A DNA stretch of 64,000 nucleotides from Gammaproteobacteria bacterium UBA7376 (GCA_002470275.1 DKNY01000068.1:14675-78674), one strand, 5' to 3'. Positions 26,470 to 35,802 are shown, counted from the stretch's first letter. Translations and numbers: made by a program. The notes: a model not told the origin generated them from the sequence alone.

Positions 26470-27165
26470 TTAACTGGCGCCGAGGTAATAGCTGAGTTGA
26501 GTCGCCGTAAGCAGGCAGCCGGCAGTCACCAGGACAGCATTGGCCAGGGTGGCCTCCCGCCGAAAAGTTGAACGCCGACGCCAGACAAGAATGACCACTA
26601 GCATGATGCTGAGCGCCGTAAGCTGGCCAGCTTCGACGCCCAGGTTGAAGGCGATCAAATTGCCCAGTAAACCCTGATCCGAAAGCGTTATTTGCTGCAG
26701 TTTTGTGGCCAGGCCCAGTCCGTGACAGAGGCCAAAGAAGAACACGGCCCCGTGACTGCTGATGGATAGGTCTAGGGCCTTAAACCCACCCAGGTTCTCG
26801 AAAGCCTTGTACATCACCGAGAACCCAATAACGGCGTCCACGAGGTACGGGTTGGCCGGTATGCGGAACCAGACGCCAACAACTAGCGTTAGGCTGTGGC
26901 CGATGGCAAATAGGGTCACATATAGCGCGACATCTCTGGGGCGATAGAGGAAAAAGATCACGCCGGCCAGAAACAGCAGGTGATCAAGGCCCGTGAACAT
27001 GTGTTTCGCGCCCAGGTAGAAATAGGGCCAGAAGATAAAGCCCTCTTTTTTGGCCAAGAAGCTCGCATCCTCCACCGATACGTCATGCCCCCAAGCCCCT
27101 TGGCTCAGGCACAGCAGTGCGGCGAGCAGAAGGCTGCCGAGGAGCCAACGAAGTGGGGTCGGCAC
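26470..27165 (-). CDS. HupE/UreJ-family membrane protein
   Basis: About 231 residues from GTG 27165: a signal peptide (WLLGSLLLAALLCLSQGAWG then HDVS), and six predicted helices. The conserved segment LGAKHMFTGLDHLLFLAGV and the later FFFGLCHGLGLA are hallmarks of the HupE/UreJ_2 family. Some members are nickel permeases, but many have no known substrate. The frame remains open to 27285, inside the VOC gene; the start used here avoids that overlap. Alternative starts exist. Confidence 0.8.
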   Translation of the reverse strand: MPTPLRWLLGSLLLAALLCLSQGAWGHDVSVEDASFLAKKEGFIFWPYFYLGAKHMFTGLDHLLFLAGVIFFLYRPRDVALYVTLFAIGHSLTLVVGVWFRIPANPYLVDAVIGFSVMYKAFENLGGFKALDLSISSHGAVFFFGLCHGLGLATKLQQITLSDQGLLGNLIAFNLGVEAGQLTALSIMLVVILVWRRRSTFRREATLANAVLVTAGCLLTATQLSYYLGAS

Positions 27166-27181
27166 GCGCGATGCGGCCCTG

Positions 27182-27556
27182 CTATAGGCGCTGATTGAAT
27201 TCCACCATGTTGCCAGAGGGGTCGTGGCTAAAAATCTGGCGACAGATGCCCTGGATTTCTGAGACCTTGCTGACGCTGTGCCCAAGCCGGCGAAGTTCGG
27301 TGGCCACTGCGTCTACATCTTTGACCTGGAGCGCGAAGTGCTGTTCCTTTACCGGGGTACCGCTGCTGAGGCCCAGGAGGTGAATTTCCTGATTCCCCGC
27401 GCGAAGCCATGCTCCGGGAAAACCCATGTCCGGTCTGGGGAGGGGCGTGAGACCCAAGACATCCACGTAGAAGGCCAGGGCGGCATTCACATCCTCAACG
27501 TTAATGGAGACGTGATGAATGCCCTGGAGGTCGATGGCAGATGTGCGCTGACGCAT
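27182..27556 (-). CDS. VOC-superfamily (glyoxalase/dioxygenase-like) protein
   Basis: 124 residues, one vicinal-oxygen-chelate domain: GIHHVSINVEDVNAALAFYVDVLGL at the start (first metal-ligand His) and FSHDPSGNMVEFNQ at the end (Glu ligand). Probable metal-dependent enzyme or binding protein; substrate unknown. The gene lies 17 bases after the beta-oxidation enzyme on the same strand's upstream side and is likely co-transcribed with it and with the HupE-like gene. Confidence 0.85.
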   Translation of the reverse strand: MRQRTSAIDLQGIHHVSINVEDVNAALAFYVDVLGLTPLPRPDMGFPGAWLRAGNQEIHLLGLSSGTPVKEQHFALQVKDVDAVATELRRLGHSVSKVSEIQGICRQIFSHDPSGNMVEFNQRL

Positions 27557-27573
27557 GAGTTCAGTAAAGCAGA

Positions 27574-29682
27574 TTAGCCCTGCAGGCTGGCAAAGGTCTT
27601 GCCTTCAGCCACCAGCCGCTCGAGCAGAGGAGCAGGCTCCCAAACCGCGCCGCCGTATTCCTGCTGGAAGCGCTTGATGTCGCTGAGAATATTGTCCAGG
27701 CCAATCTGATCAGCCCAGAACATGGGTCCACCGGTGACTTCGGGGAAGCCATAGCCATTGATATAGACAATATCGATATCGCAGGGTCGAAGAGCGATGC
27801 CGTCCTCTAACACCCTGGCACCCTCATTAATGATGGGGTACAGGCATCGCTTGAGGACTTCGTCGTCATCGATGGGCCGGCGTTCGATGCCCAGCTCGGC
27901 CGATGTTTCTTCCACCAGGGCGACTACCTCAGGGTCTGCTTGACCGGCTCGGCTGCCTTCAGGATAGATGTAGAAGCCGCGGCTGGTTTTCTGACCGAAG
28001 CGCTCTTTCTCACAGAGCTTGTCCGCCACGCGCGCTGTAATGGGGATATCCTCCGGCTTCATGCCTGAGAGCTTTCGGGCTCTCCAGCTAAGGTCTAGGC
28101 CAACCAGGTCGTTCATTTGAAAGGGCCCCATGGGCATGCCGAAGTTCAACAGCACGTTGTCCACCTGATAGGGGGTCGCTCCCTGGAGAATGATTTCCCC
28201 CGCTTGGCGCGTATAGCCGGCTAATATTCTGTTGCCAATAAAGCCCGGTGCATTGCCCGACAGCACGGCAACTTTCTTGAGCTGGCGGCCGAGTTTCATA
28301 GAGGACGCGATGACCTCTTTGCTGGTTTTTCCCCCGCGCACGATCTCAAGTAGCCGCATGACGTTGGCAGGGCTAAAGAAATGCAGGCCGATGACGTCTT
28401 CCGGACGCTCGGTGGCTTCTGCCATTTTATCGATATCTAGGGCGGAGGTGTTACTCGCCAGAATCGCGCCAGGCTTAGCCACAGCGTCCATCTTCTTGAA
28501 CGCCTCTATCTTGACGTCGATATTTTCGTAGATGGCCTCAATGATGACATCTGCCTGGCCGAGGTCAGCATAGTCCGTGGTGCCGCTCAATAGGCTCATG
28601 CGATGATCCACCTCATCGGCGGACATACGTCCTCGCTGTACCTGGATGTCGTAATTTTTCTTAATGACGCCAAAGCCCTTCTCTAAGGCCTCATCGCTCA
28701 TTTCGAGAGAGGTAACGGGAATGTTTGCGTTCAGAAAAGACATGGCAATCCCGCCGCCCATGGTGCCACAGCCGATCACCGCCGCACTGTTGATGGGCTT
28801 GGCCTCAATGTCTTTGGAGATGTCAGGAATCTTTGCCACTTCACGCTCGGAGAAAAACATGTGAATCAACGAGGCGCGCTGAGGGTGTTCCAGACATTTG
28901 ACAAAATTTTCTCTTTCAACCGCCAGGCCAGCATCGAAGTCACCGAGGTTAACGGCTGCCTCCACGCACTGGACGATCATCTCTGGCGCGAAGCGCTTGC
29001 GCATCTTTCGCGCAGCCGCCTTTCTTGCATTGTCGAAAACTTCGGGCTTGTCGCGATCCTGCGCCACCACGCCTTCTTCATCGCGGATGCGCCGCAGCGG
29101 ACTGCCCTTAGCAATAATATTTCGCGTGAAGTCCATGGCGCTTTCCACTACATCCTGCTCCGCTACCGCGTCTGCGATACCCATGGTGACCGCAGCAGGT
29201 CCGGCGATGGGGTCGCCGGAGACCATAAAGGCCAGGGCTTTTTCCGCGCCGATCAGACGGGGTAGGCGTTGAGTACCACCAGCGCCAGGCAAGAGTCCCA
29301 GCTTAACTTCTGGAAGCCCAACCTGAGCATTGGGTGCGATAACTCGGTAGTGACAGCACAGGGCAACCTCTAAACCACCGCCGAAGGCAGTGCCGTTGAT
29401 GGCCGCGACAATCGGCTTGCTGCTGTTGTCCATGATATCGAGACAGTCGAGAAGGCTGGGTCCTTCGGCCTTGCCGCCAAATTCAGAAATGTCCGCGCCG
29501 GCGATAAAGGCTCTGCCCGCCCCGGTCAGTACAATGGCAGCAACGGCGTCATCGGCCAGTGCCTTGGCGACGCCATCTGAAAGGCCTTGGCGCACACCTG
29601 AGGACAAGGGGTTCACTGGGGGATTATCGATGGTCATTAAGGCGATATTGTCTCTCACCTCGTAGTGCACGGTTCCTTTCAT
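27574..29682 (-). CDS. Bifunctional enoyl-CoA hydratase/3-hydroxyacyl-CoA dehydrogenase (FadJ/FadB type)
   Basis: 702 residues. The N-terminal crotonase domain has FIAGADISEFGG and NGTAFGGGLEVALCCHYRV with LPEVKLGLLPGAGGTQ (hydratase Glu residues present). From about residue 297 the NAD-binding AAVIGCGTMGGGIAMSF opens the 3-hydroxyacyl-CoA dehydrogenase domain, with HFFSPANVM and GFIGNRILAGY. It carries out two middle steps of fatty-acid beta-oxidation. No thiolase gene is adjacent, which fits a monomeric type rather than a FadBA operon. GGAGAGACCC before the ATG is a strong ribosome site. Confidence 0.93.
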   Translation of the reverse strand: MKGTVHYEVRDNIALMTIDNPPVNPLSSGVRQGLSDGVAKALADDAVAAIVLTGAGRAFIAGADISEFGGKAEGPSLLDCLDIMDNSSKPIVAAINGTAFGGGLEVALCCHYRVIAPNAQVGLPEVKLGLLPGAGGTQRLPRLIGAEKALAFMVSGDPIAGPAAVTMGIADAVAEQDVVESAMDFTRNIIAKGSPLRRIRDEEGVVAQDRDKPEVFDNARKAAARKMRKRFAPEMIVQCVEAAVNLGDFDAGLAVERENFVKCLEHPQRASLIHMFFSEREVAKIPDISKDIEAKPINSAAVIGCGTMGGGIAMSFLNANIPVTSLEMSDEALEKGFGVIKKNYDIQVQRGRMSADEVDHRMSLLSGTTDYADLGQADVIIEAIYENIDVKIEAFKKMDAVAKPGAILASNTSALDIDKMAEATERPEDVIGLHFFSPANVMRLLEIVRGGKTSKEVIASSMKLGRQLKKVAVLSGNAPGFIGNRILAGYTRQAGEIILQGATPYQVDNVLLNFGMPMGPFQMNDLVGLDLSWRARKLSGMKPEDIPITARVADKLCEKERFGQKTSRGFYIYPEGSRAGQADPEVVALVEETSAELGIERRPIDDDEVLKRCLYPIINEGARVLEDGIALRPCDIDIVYINGYGFPEVTGGPMFWADQIGLDNILSDIKRFQQEYGGAVWEPAPLLERLVAEGKTFASLQG

Positions 29683-29885
29683 GGGTCTCTCCTAAACATC
29701 AGGGGGCGAAGTTTGCCGCAACTTTTGGTCCAAGCCTAGCGGGGATGTGATTTCTCTAGCTAATTGTGCGCTCGGCGAGACGAGGCCTGGGCCTTGAGAT
29801 TTTAAGGGTGTAACGTGCTGGTTTGGGTTAATGGACAGCAGATGAGCCGAATGCGTGGCCGTGAAATGGCGTGGGGGAAAAAACG

Positions 29886-30734
29886 ATGAAGGTTGATTAT
29901 CACCTTCATAGCACCCGCTCGGATGGGACGATTAGCCCTGCTCAACTCCTCACGCTCGCTTCGGAGCGCGGCCTTGCCCAACTCGCGATCACGGATCACG
30001 ACACGATGGCGGCCTATGCCGATCTGATGGACCTTGAAGTGAGCGCTCAGGGGCTTGGCCCGCGTCTGATTACCGGCTGTGAGTTTTCATCCCTCTGGAA
30101 CGGCAGAAACATTCATATCGTTGGCCTGAACATGGACTTAGCGAATCCAGAGTTGTTGGGGGCGCTCAAACATCAAAAGGCTCTTCGAGCACGCCGAGCC
30201 CAGGGTATTCTGGAGGTGCTGGTTCGGCGGGGTTATCGCATCCTGATGGAGGACGTGGAACGCTTGGCCGCAGGCGGCATGGTGGGTAGGCCGCATTTCG
30301 CTCGCGTGTTGGTGAACACAGGCCAAGTGCGTACCGTTGCCCAGGCATTTAAAAAATTACTTGGCACCGGGCGCGATGGCGATATTAAGGTTGAGTGGCC
30401 AGACGCTGCCGTGGTGACCCAATGGATTCGGGCTGCTGGGGGTGTGGCGGTTGTGGCTCATCCTCTGAAGTACGGCATGACCTTAACGAAGCTGCGTCAA
30501 CTGCTAGAGGACTTTAAGGCCATGGGCGGCGACGGCATGGAGGTGATTTCGGGTGCTCAAGACCCCGCCAAGACGCGGACGCTAACCGAACTGTGCCTGC
30601 GGTATCGGCTACTGGCCTCAACGGGCTCGGACTTCCACAGCCCGGGTCAGCCCTGGGCTAACCTGGGGATGCAGCCTAGCCTACCAGAGGTCTGCACGCC
30701 GGTTTGGGAGGCTTGGATGCCCAAACCCGGCTAA
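29886..30734 (+). CDS. PHP-domain phosphoesterase, YciV/RNase AM-like
   Basis: 282 residues from ATG 29886, behind a GGGGGA site. PHP metal-binding motifs: VDYHLHSTRSDG (His-x-His), ITDHDTM, GCEFS, VAHPLKY and SDFHSPG. The length and arrangement match the YciV family; E. coli YciV (RNase AM) is a 5'-3' exonuclease acting on short RNA and 5' ends of ribosomal RNA. That function is inferred from family membership. It stands alone, divergent from the beta-oxidation gene. Confidence 0.87.
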   Translation: MKVDYHLHSTRSDGTISPAQLLTLASERGLAQLAITDHDTMAAYADLMDLEVSAQGLGPRLITGCEFSSLWNGRNIHIVGLNMDLANPELLGALKHQKALRARRAQGILEVLVRRGYRILMEDVERLAAGGMVGRPHFARVLVNTGQVRTVAQAFKKLLGTGRDGDIKVEWPDAAVVTQWIRAAGGVAVVAHPLKYGMTLTKLRQLLEDFKAMGGDGMEVISGAQDPAKTRTLTELCLRYRLLASTGSDFHSPGQPWANLGMQPSLPEVCTPVWEAWMPKPG

Positions 30735-30986
30735 TCCATCGTGCGGGTGCGGAGAAAGAGCGCCCGTCAACGTCTCGTTTAGATCAGTAAACCGATCGTG
30801 AAAATTCGGCCTTCTATGGCCTTTATCTATGCGCTTGTCGCCTAAGCCAAGCAAATGCCTCCGAGGAGATTAAATCTTCCCTAGGAATTTGCTTCGCCGC
30901 CTGCTCTGAACAACGCATCAACGCGCTTGAGGTCAGGCGGCTCGTCAGATCTAAACCCTGGGTAATCACAGCGAGAGGCGCTCCGG

Positions 30987-31589
30987 ATGACCGACTTGAG
31001 GTGCCTTGGCTGCTGCGTCCTGATGCTCGTATCTTCGCTGGGTTATGCCCAGAGCTTCGATAATACCTGGCTGGATATCTCTACCCACAGCGGCGAAGGG
31101 CCACGCAGCCTGGATGTGGATGGCACTTCAATAAAGACCAGCGTCGCGGTTCGGCAGCACTACCGATTCACTGCCGCCTACGCCGTCCAGCGATCGGCAG
31201 ACAGCCTGCACTTTGGCGACAGGACTCAACGTGCCAGAAGCGCACAGCTGTATACGGGATTTGGGCTGCAGCAGCCGATCTCCCAGTCGCTCCAGCTGCG
31301 CGGTAGCCTGGAATATTTCCGAGCGCGCATTGGTCATACCCCCAGGCGATTGGTGTATGAGGGTCCGGTTGTCCGCCTGGGCCTCCGAGGCACCATCAGG
31401 CGTAACGCCGAGTGGACCCTTGAGCTAAATCACGTTTCGGCTGAAATTGACAAACAGCTGGGCTATCGCTTTGATCTCCAGTACCGATTTGGTCGGCAAT
31501 TTGCGGTGGGGCTTGATCACGAGCGCGTCTTTGACACCCGGGCCACGGGTTTTTTTGTTCGACTCTATCTCTCTCCAGGGCGCACATAG
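30987..31589 (+). CDS. Predicted outer-membrane or periplasmic beta-barrel protein
   Basis: 200 residues with a signal peptide ending SSLGYAQS (cleavage after the Ala near residue 22). The remainder alternates polar and hydrophobic residues in short strands (SVAVRQHYRFTAAYAV, SLQLRGSLEYFRARIG, YRFDLQYRFG), which suggests a small beta-barrel. The C-terminus is not a classical terminal Phe. No family recognised. A 252-base gap without evident features precedes it. Confidence 0.65.
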   Translation: MTDLRCLGCCVLMLVSSLGYAQSFDNTWLDISTHSGEGPRSLDVDGTSIKTSVAVRQHYRFTAAYAVQRSADSLHFGDRTQRARSAQLYTGFGLQQPISQSLQLRGSLEYFRARIGHTPRRLVYEGPVVRLGLRGTIRRNAEWTLELNHVSAEIDKQLGYRFDLQYRFGRQFAVGLDHERVFDTRATGFFVRLYLSPGRT

Positions 31590-31740
31590 CGTTGTCTGGC
31601 TGTCTACTGAGGCGTCCGGCATTGTAAATTTCCATCCGATGTTTAAGCTACGCCCGCTGGGAACGCCCAATAGGAAGCAGCGCAGGGCGTCCTCGCTTCC
31701 GACGCCAATACCGTCGCACTGATAAAAAGGAAAACATATC

Positions 31741-33177
31741 GTGAGCAACCGACAAAAATTTTATATCAATGGTGAGTGGGTTCAGCCGTCCACTACCGAC
31801 ACCTTAGAGGTCATAAATCCAGCGACTGAGCAAGTGATGGACGTGGTCGCCATGGGCGGCGTGGCGGATGTGGATGCCGCCGTTGCTGCAGCCAAGGCAG
31901 CATTTGAAACCTTTTCTCAAACCACGAAGGAAGAAAGGATTGCCTTGCTCGAGGCCATCATCGCAGCCTACGGGGCCCGCATGGAGGAGGTGGCTGCCGT
32001 GATAACCGAGGAAATGGGCGCGCCCACAAAGCTGGCCAAGGCGGCCCAGGCGCCCACGGGGATTGGTCATCTGATGACGGCGTTGAATGTCCTCAAAGAC
32101 TTTGAGTTTGAGGAAGACTTTGGTACGTCTCGAGTGATCAAGGAGCCTGCGGGCGTCTGTGGATTTATCACACCCTGGAATTGGCCCATTAATCAGATCG
32201 CCTGTAAGGTCGCCCCAGCATTGGCTGCGGGTTGCACCATGGTCCTCAAGCCCTCGGAAGTTGCGCCCTTCAATGCGGTTCTGTTTGCGGAAATTCTTGA
32301 TGAGGCCGGTGTGCCCGCTGGGGTCTTCAACCTGATTCATGGGGATGGCCCAACGGTAGGGGCAGCCCTATCCTCCCACCCCGATGTGGACATGATGTCC
32401 TTCACGGGCTCTACCCGGGCCGGCATCGAAGTGGCTAAAAATGCAGCCCCAACGGTTAAACGTGTCGCTCAGGAGCTGGGCGGTAAGTCCGCTAATATCA
32501 TTCTCGACGACGCGAACTTTGAGAAAGCCATTGCTCGGGATGTCTTTGGGATGGTGACTAACTCGGGCCAGAGCTGTAACGCGCCAAGTCGTATGCTCGT
32601 CCCCAATGCGCGCATGGATGAGGCTGCCGCCGTAGCCAAAGCCGCAGCGGAGAAGGTACGTGTGGGTGATCCCACTGCCGAGGGCGTGACCATTGGTCCC
32701 GTGGTCTCTGAGGTCCAGTTCAATAAGATCCAGGACCTTATACAAAAAGGCATTGATGAGGGTGCTAGGCTTGAGACCGGCGGTCCGGGGCGTCCGGACG
32801 GTCTCAACGCGGGCTTCTACATCAAGCCTACGGTTTTCTCCCACGTAACCAATGATATGACTATCGCCCAGGAAGAAATCTTTGGCCCCGTGCTCACCAT
32901 GATCGGCTACGAGGACGATGAAGATGCGGTCCGCATTGCCAACGATACGGTCTATGGTCTTAGCGGCTACATTTCTTCCGAGGATCCAGAGCGCGCGAAG
33001 AAAGTCGCCCGCCTGATCCGGACAGGAAACGTCCACCTGAATGGTGCGCCAGTGGATCAAAATGCGCCCTTTGGTGGATACAAGCAGTCTGGCAACGGCC
33101 GCGAATGGGGACGCTATGGTTTTGAGGAATTCTTAGAAACCAAGGCCATCATGGGCTATACGCCTCGGTCTAAGTAA
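31741..33177 (+). CDS. NAD(P)-dependent aldehyde dehydrogenase
   Basis: 478 residues, full-length ALDH. Hallmarks: ITPWNWPINQIACKVAPAL, FTGSTRAGIEVAKNA for the cofactor loop, QELGGKSANII with the general-base Glu, and the catalytic Cys279 in NSGQSCNAPSRM. The substrate class is not defined by sequence; related proteins act on short aliphatic or aromatic aldehydes. The start is GTG 31741 after AAAAGGAAAAC. A strong terminator follows the gene, so it is probably transcribed alone. Confidence 0.93.
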   Translation: MSNRQKFYINGEWVQPSTTDTLEVINPATEQVMDVVAMGGVADVDAAVAAAKAAFETFSQTTKEERIALLEAIIAAYGARMEEVAAVITEEMGAPTKLAKAAQAPTGIGHLMTALNVLKDFEFEEDFGTSRVIKEPAGVCGFITPWNWPINQIACKVAPALAAGCTMVLKPSEVAPFNAVLFAEILDEAGVPAGVFNLIHGDGPTVGAALSSHPDVDMMSFTGSTRAGIEVAKNAAPTVKRVAQELGGKSANIILDDANFEKAIARDVFGMVTNSGQSCNAPSRMLVPNARMDEAAAVAKAAAEKVRVGDPTAEGVTIGPVVSEVQFNKIQDLIQKGIDEGARLETGGPGRPDGLNAGFYIKPTVFSHVTNDMTIAQEEIFGPVLTMIGYEDDEDAVRIANDTVYGLSGYISSEDPERAKKVARLIRTGNVHLNGAPVDQNAPFGGYKQSGNGREWGRYGFEEFLETKAIMGYTPRSK

Positions 33178-33201
33178 CGAGACCTCTAATTAGGAGGGAG
33201 C

Positions 33202-33227
33202 AAAAGGGGGCATGGCCCCCTTTTTTT
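33202..33227 (+). terminator. Intrinsic terminator after the aldehyde dehydrogenase gene
   Basis: AAAAGGGGGC, loop ATG, GCCCCC and seven T residues: a perfect 6-bp GC stem extended by A-T pairs, then a T-tract. It lies 25 bases after the stop. This is a textbook Rho-independent terminator, the clearest in the window. The flanking A-tract makes it bidirectional in principle. Confidence 0.9.
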
Positions 33228-33325
33228 GCTATGACATTATGTTCGGGGTGGTGGGGCCAGCCTATCCCAAACCGGCTGTGTTACTCTTTTTGCTCGCATG
33301 AGACCTGGTGCAGCGAGGAGGGACC

Positions 33326-33751
33326 ATGGCCTACGATACCGATAATATTTTCGCCAAGATTCTCAGAGGTGAAGCTCCTGCCTTCACGGTTTATGAGGAC
33401 GAGCACAGCCTAGCGTTCATGGATGTGATGCCCCAGGTAGACGGGCATACGCTAGTTATTCCCAAGACCCCAGCCGAAAACCTATACGATATTGATCCCC
33501 AAATTTTGGGACAGACCATGGCCACCGTGCAGCGGGTCGCCGAGGCCGTGAGGGAGGCCTTTGCGGTGCCGGGGATTATGATCGCCCAGCTCAATGGTTC
33601 AGCGGCTGGACAGAGCGTCTTCCATCTGCACTTCCATATTCTGCCCCGAACCGAGGGCATCAATCTGAGTATGCACGCTAGAGAGATGGCCGACTTTGGA
33701 CTGCTGCAAGAGCACGCAGGCCGTATTCGTTCCGTGCTTGAGGCGAGTTGA
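33326..33751 (+). CDS. HIT-family nucleotide hydrolase/transferase (Hint-like)
   Basis: 141 residues from ATG 33326, directly behind AGGAGGGACC. The histidine triad is FHLHFHIL (His100, 102, 104), with the N-terminal NIFAKILRGEAPAF and VIPKTPAENLYDI typical of the Hint branch. Such proteins hydrolyse nucleotide phosphoramidates and similar compounds; physiological substrates are rarely known. Spaced 35 bases from the next SDR gene on the same strand. Confidence 0.93.
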   Translation: MAYDTDNIFAKILRGEAPAFTVYEDEHSLAFMDVMPQVDGHTLVIPKTPAENLYDIDPQILGQTMATVQRVAEAVREAFAVPGIMIAQLNGSAAGQSVFHLHFHILPRTEGINLSMHAREMADFGLLQEHAGRIRSVLEAS

Positions 33752-33786
33752 GGGCGACTGGGAAATATGCCAGTGGAGGAGGACAC

Positions 33787-34773
33787 ATGGATCGCTTTGA
33801 AGACAAACTTGCAGTAGTCACCGGTGGCGGTACGGGCATCGGGCGGGCCCTGGTCTGTCAGCTTATAAAAGCCGGCGCTCATGTGGCGATGTGCGATGTC
33901 TATGCGGAGCAGATGGCGGAAACGGCTGAGTTGGCGACGCCCTTCGGGCCTGGCCGACTTTCTTCACACATCTGTGATGTCAGCAGCGAAGTCCAGATGA
34001 ATCGGTTTCGTGATGCAGTGCTGAAGGAACATAACTCAGATCATATCAACCTGCTGATCAATAACGCCGGTATTGCCGGTGGGGGCTCCTTCATCGAAGA
34101 CCCGAGAGAAGAATGGGAACGAACCTTTTCGGTGTGTTGGTATGGGGTCTACTTTGGCTGTCGTGCCTTCATGCCTGCTCTGCTCGAGAGCGATGAGGGC
34201 CATATTGTGAATACCAGTTCGGTGAATGGTTTTTGGGCTAGCCTGGGTCAAGGCGTGCCGCATACGTCCTACAGCGCCGCAAAATTTGCGGTCAAAGGGT
34301 TTACTGAGGCGCTGGTCACGGAGCTGCGTTTACTGGCACCCCACGTTCAGTGTTCCGTTGTAATGCCGGGGCACGTTGGCACCTCAATTCTGCTGAACAG
34401 CTTTCGTGCCCATGGCCAGAGTGAACCCAAGGAACTGTCGGCCCATGAGATTGCAGGCATTCGAGAAGACTTTGCAAAGCGCGGCCTGCCTGTGGACAAC
34501 ATCCCGGATGACCATATTCGTGAAATGCTTCAGCAACAGGCCGAGACCTTCAGAGACGAGGCACCGACCACCTCAGACGAGGCAGCGGAGATCATCTTGG
34601 ACGGGGTTCGAGAAAATCGATGGAGAATTCTTGTCGGTCGAGACGCCGTGGACCTGGATCGAATCGTTAGAGAGGCTCCTGAAGAGGCCTACGAGACGTC
34701 CCTTGCAGAAAAGATGATGGCGTTAGGCCACTTTCAGGCTGTGCCCAGCGTCGTAGAGTCCCAAGACCCTTAG
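33787..34773 (+). CDS. Short-chain dehydrogenase/reductase
   Basis: 328 residues from ATG 33787 with GGAGGAGGACAC upstream. Cofactor motif VTGGGTGIGRALV, NNAGIAGGG, and catalytic YSAAKFAVKG are all present. It is longer than the usual 250 residues, with about 60 extra C-terminal residues that include an acidic helical stretch. Substrate unknown. Two hairpins follow the stop. Confidence 0.88.
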   Translation: MDRFEDKLAVVTGGGTGIGRALVCQLIKAGAHVAMCDVYAEQMAETAELATPFGPGRLSSHICDVSSEVQMNRFRDAVLKEHNSDHINLLINNAGIAGGGSFIEDPREEWERTFSVCWYGVYFGCRAFMPALLESDEGHIVNTSSVNGFWASLGQGVPHTSYSAAKFAVKGFTEALVTELRLLAPHVQCSVVMPGHVGTSILLNSFRAHGQSEPKELSAHEIAGIREDFAKRGLPVDNIPDDHIREMLQQQAETFRDEAPTTSDEAAEIILDGVRENRWRILVGRDAVDLDRIVREAPEEAYETSLAEKMMALGHFQAVPSVVESQDP

Positions 34774-34839
34774 CTCAGCGTGAACCGCTGCTGCACGCTG
34801 AGGCACCTGACCTGACCTGACCTGGGCGGGCGGGTCAGG
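34774..34839 (+). terminator. Two consecutive hairpins after the SDR gene
   Basis: Hairpin 1: CTCAGCGTG (34774-34782) and CACGCTGAG (34794-34802), a perfect 9-bp stem with an 11-base loop starting right after the stop. Hairpin 2: three tandem CCTGA units (34806-34820), the third continuing into CCTGACC, which pairs with GGTCAGG (34833-34839). No T-tract follows either, so they may act as a weak or Rho-assisted terminator or protect mRNA ends. Confidence 0.5.
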
Positions 34840-34933
34840 CTATGGATAAAACCGGATGACCTTCCGTGCGCCGTCCTGAGCAGGTTGGCTGCTACAATAG
34901 AGCCGAACGCCCCGTGGAAGAAGGACGGCTCCA

Positions 34934-35260
34934 ATGGAAATAATCCAGGTGACCTTTATACAGCCCAACGGCGATGTCCTGAGCTATGATGCTCGGCCTG
35001 GAGACACGCTTATGGAAGTCGCCGTAGACAATGGTGTAGACGGTATTCTTGCTCAGTGCGGAGGCGGCTGCTCCTGTTGTACGTGTCATTGTTGGGTGGA
35101 CGCCGAGTGGGCGGACAAACTGCCCTCTGCACAGCCGGAAGAGGCAGATCTTCTGTCTTATGCGCTAGGCTGGCGGGCCACCAGCCGCCTCGCCTGCCAG
35201 ATAAGGCTCAAGGCAGAGCATGACGGCCTGACGGTTCGCGTGCCTGGCGTTGAGCCCTAA
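34934..35260 (+). CDS. 2Fe-2S ferredoxin, adrenodoxin/ISC type, cysteine-rich
   Basis: 108 residues. The cluster ligands by family are Cys42, Cys48, Cys51 (C-x5-C-x2-C) and Cys88 in SRLACQI. The loop QCGGGCSCCTCHCWV carries three extra cysteines (46, 49, 53). Such ferredoxins pass electrons to cytochromes P450 or Rieske oxygenases or take part in Fe-S assembly; no such partner or reductase is in the window. AAGGACGGCTCC before the ATG is a usable ribosome site. Confidence 0.88.
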   Translation: MEIIQVTFIQPNGDVLSYDARPGDTLMEVAVDNGVDGILAQCGGGCSCCTCHCWVDAEWADKLPSAQPEEADLLSYALGWRATSRLACQIRLKAEHDGLTVRVPGVEP

Positions 35261-35275
35261 AGACGGATGAGCGGC

Positions 35276-35650
35276 TCACGCCTCGGCGGGATGAATTCTC
35301 CCAGCGCACAGGATGAGGATGGCGGCGCAGGTGATCTCTGTCCCAATAAAGACGCTTGCGAGGGGAGCATCATGCACGAGCCATGCAAGCGTTCTGAACA
35401 CGGCTGCAGCACCTAGAATAAGCCCGGCACTGATCAGCCAGTGTCCCTGGCGCTGCCAGGCGCCGAATAGAGCAAAGCCGCTAACGCAAACAAAGAAGGC
35501 TGAGAAATCGCCAATCTGGGTGCTGCGGGCCATGCCCTCCAGCAGGGGCATGCCTAAGCCAGCGGCCGCCGTTGCTGGGTTGGTTATCCAACCCAAGGCC
35601 TGAAGTCCCATCAGGCCTCCAACCAAGGCCGGCAATATTCTATAAATCAT
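35276..35650 (-). CDS. Small integral membrane protein of unknown function
   Basis: 124 residues with four predicted helices (LPALVGGLMGLQALGWI, FSAFFVCVSGFALFGAW, LISAGLILGAAAVFRTLAWL, SVFIGTEITCAAILILCAG). This pattern is common among four-helix conserved hypothetical proteins; I cannot name a function. It lies between the ferredoxin (convergent) and an SDR gene (divergent). Confidence 0.7.
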   Translation of the reverse strand: MIYRILPALVGGLMGLQALGWITNPATAAAGLGMPLLEGMARSTQIGDFSAFFVCVSGFALFGAWQRQGHWLISAGLILGAAAVFRTLAWLVHDAPLASVFIGTEITCAAILILCAGRIHPAEA

Positions 35651-35802
35651 GTTCGCTCCCCAAAACGTTGACGTTGGAGTGTAGCGAATTTATCGGCGTG
35701 TCGTCCTGCTGGGGTATTCAGAAAGGCGTATCGCGCGCCTGGGGTCTGCATCGGTATGATTTCAGGGTTACAGGAAGAGCTGGTCGGAAGATAGGAGGCA
35801 AG

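Noticed and set aside
31447-31722. 91-codon plus-strand ORF after and overlapping the beta-barrel gene
   Set aside because: Mostly out-of-frame overlap with the preceding gene, no family likeness and no ribosome site.
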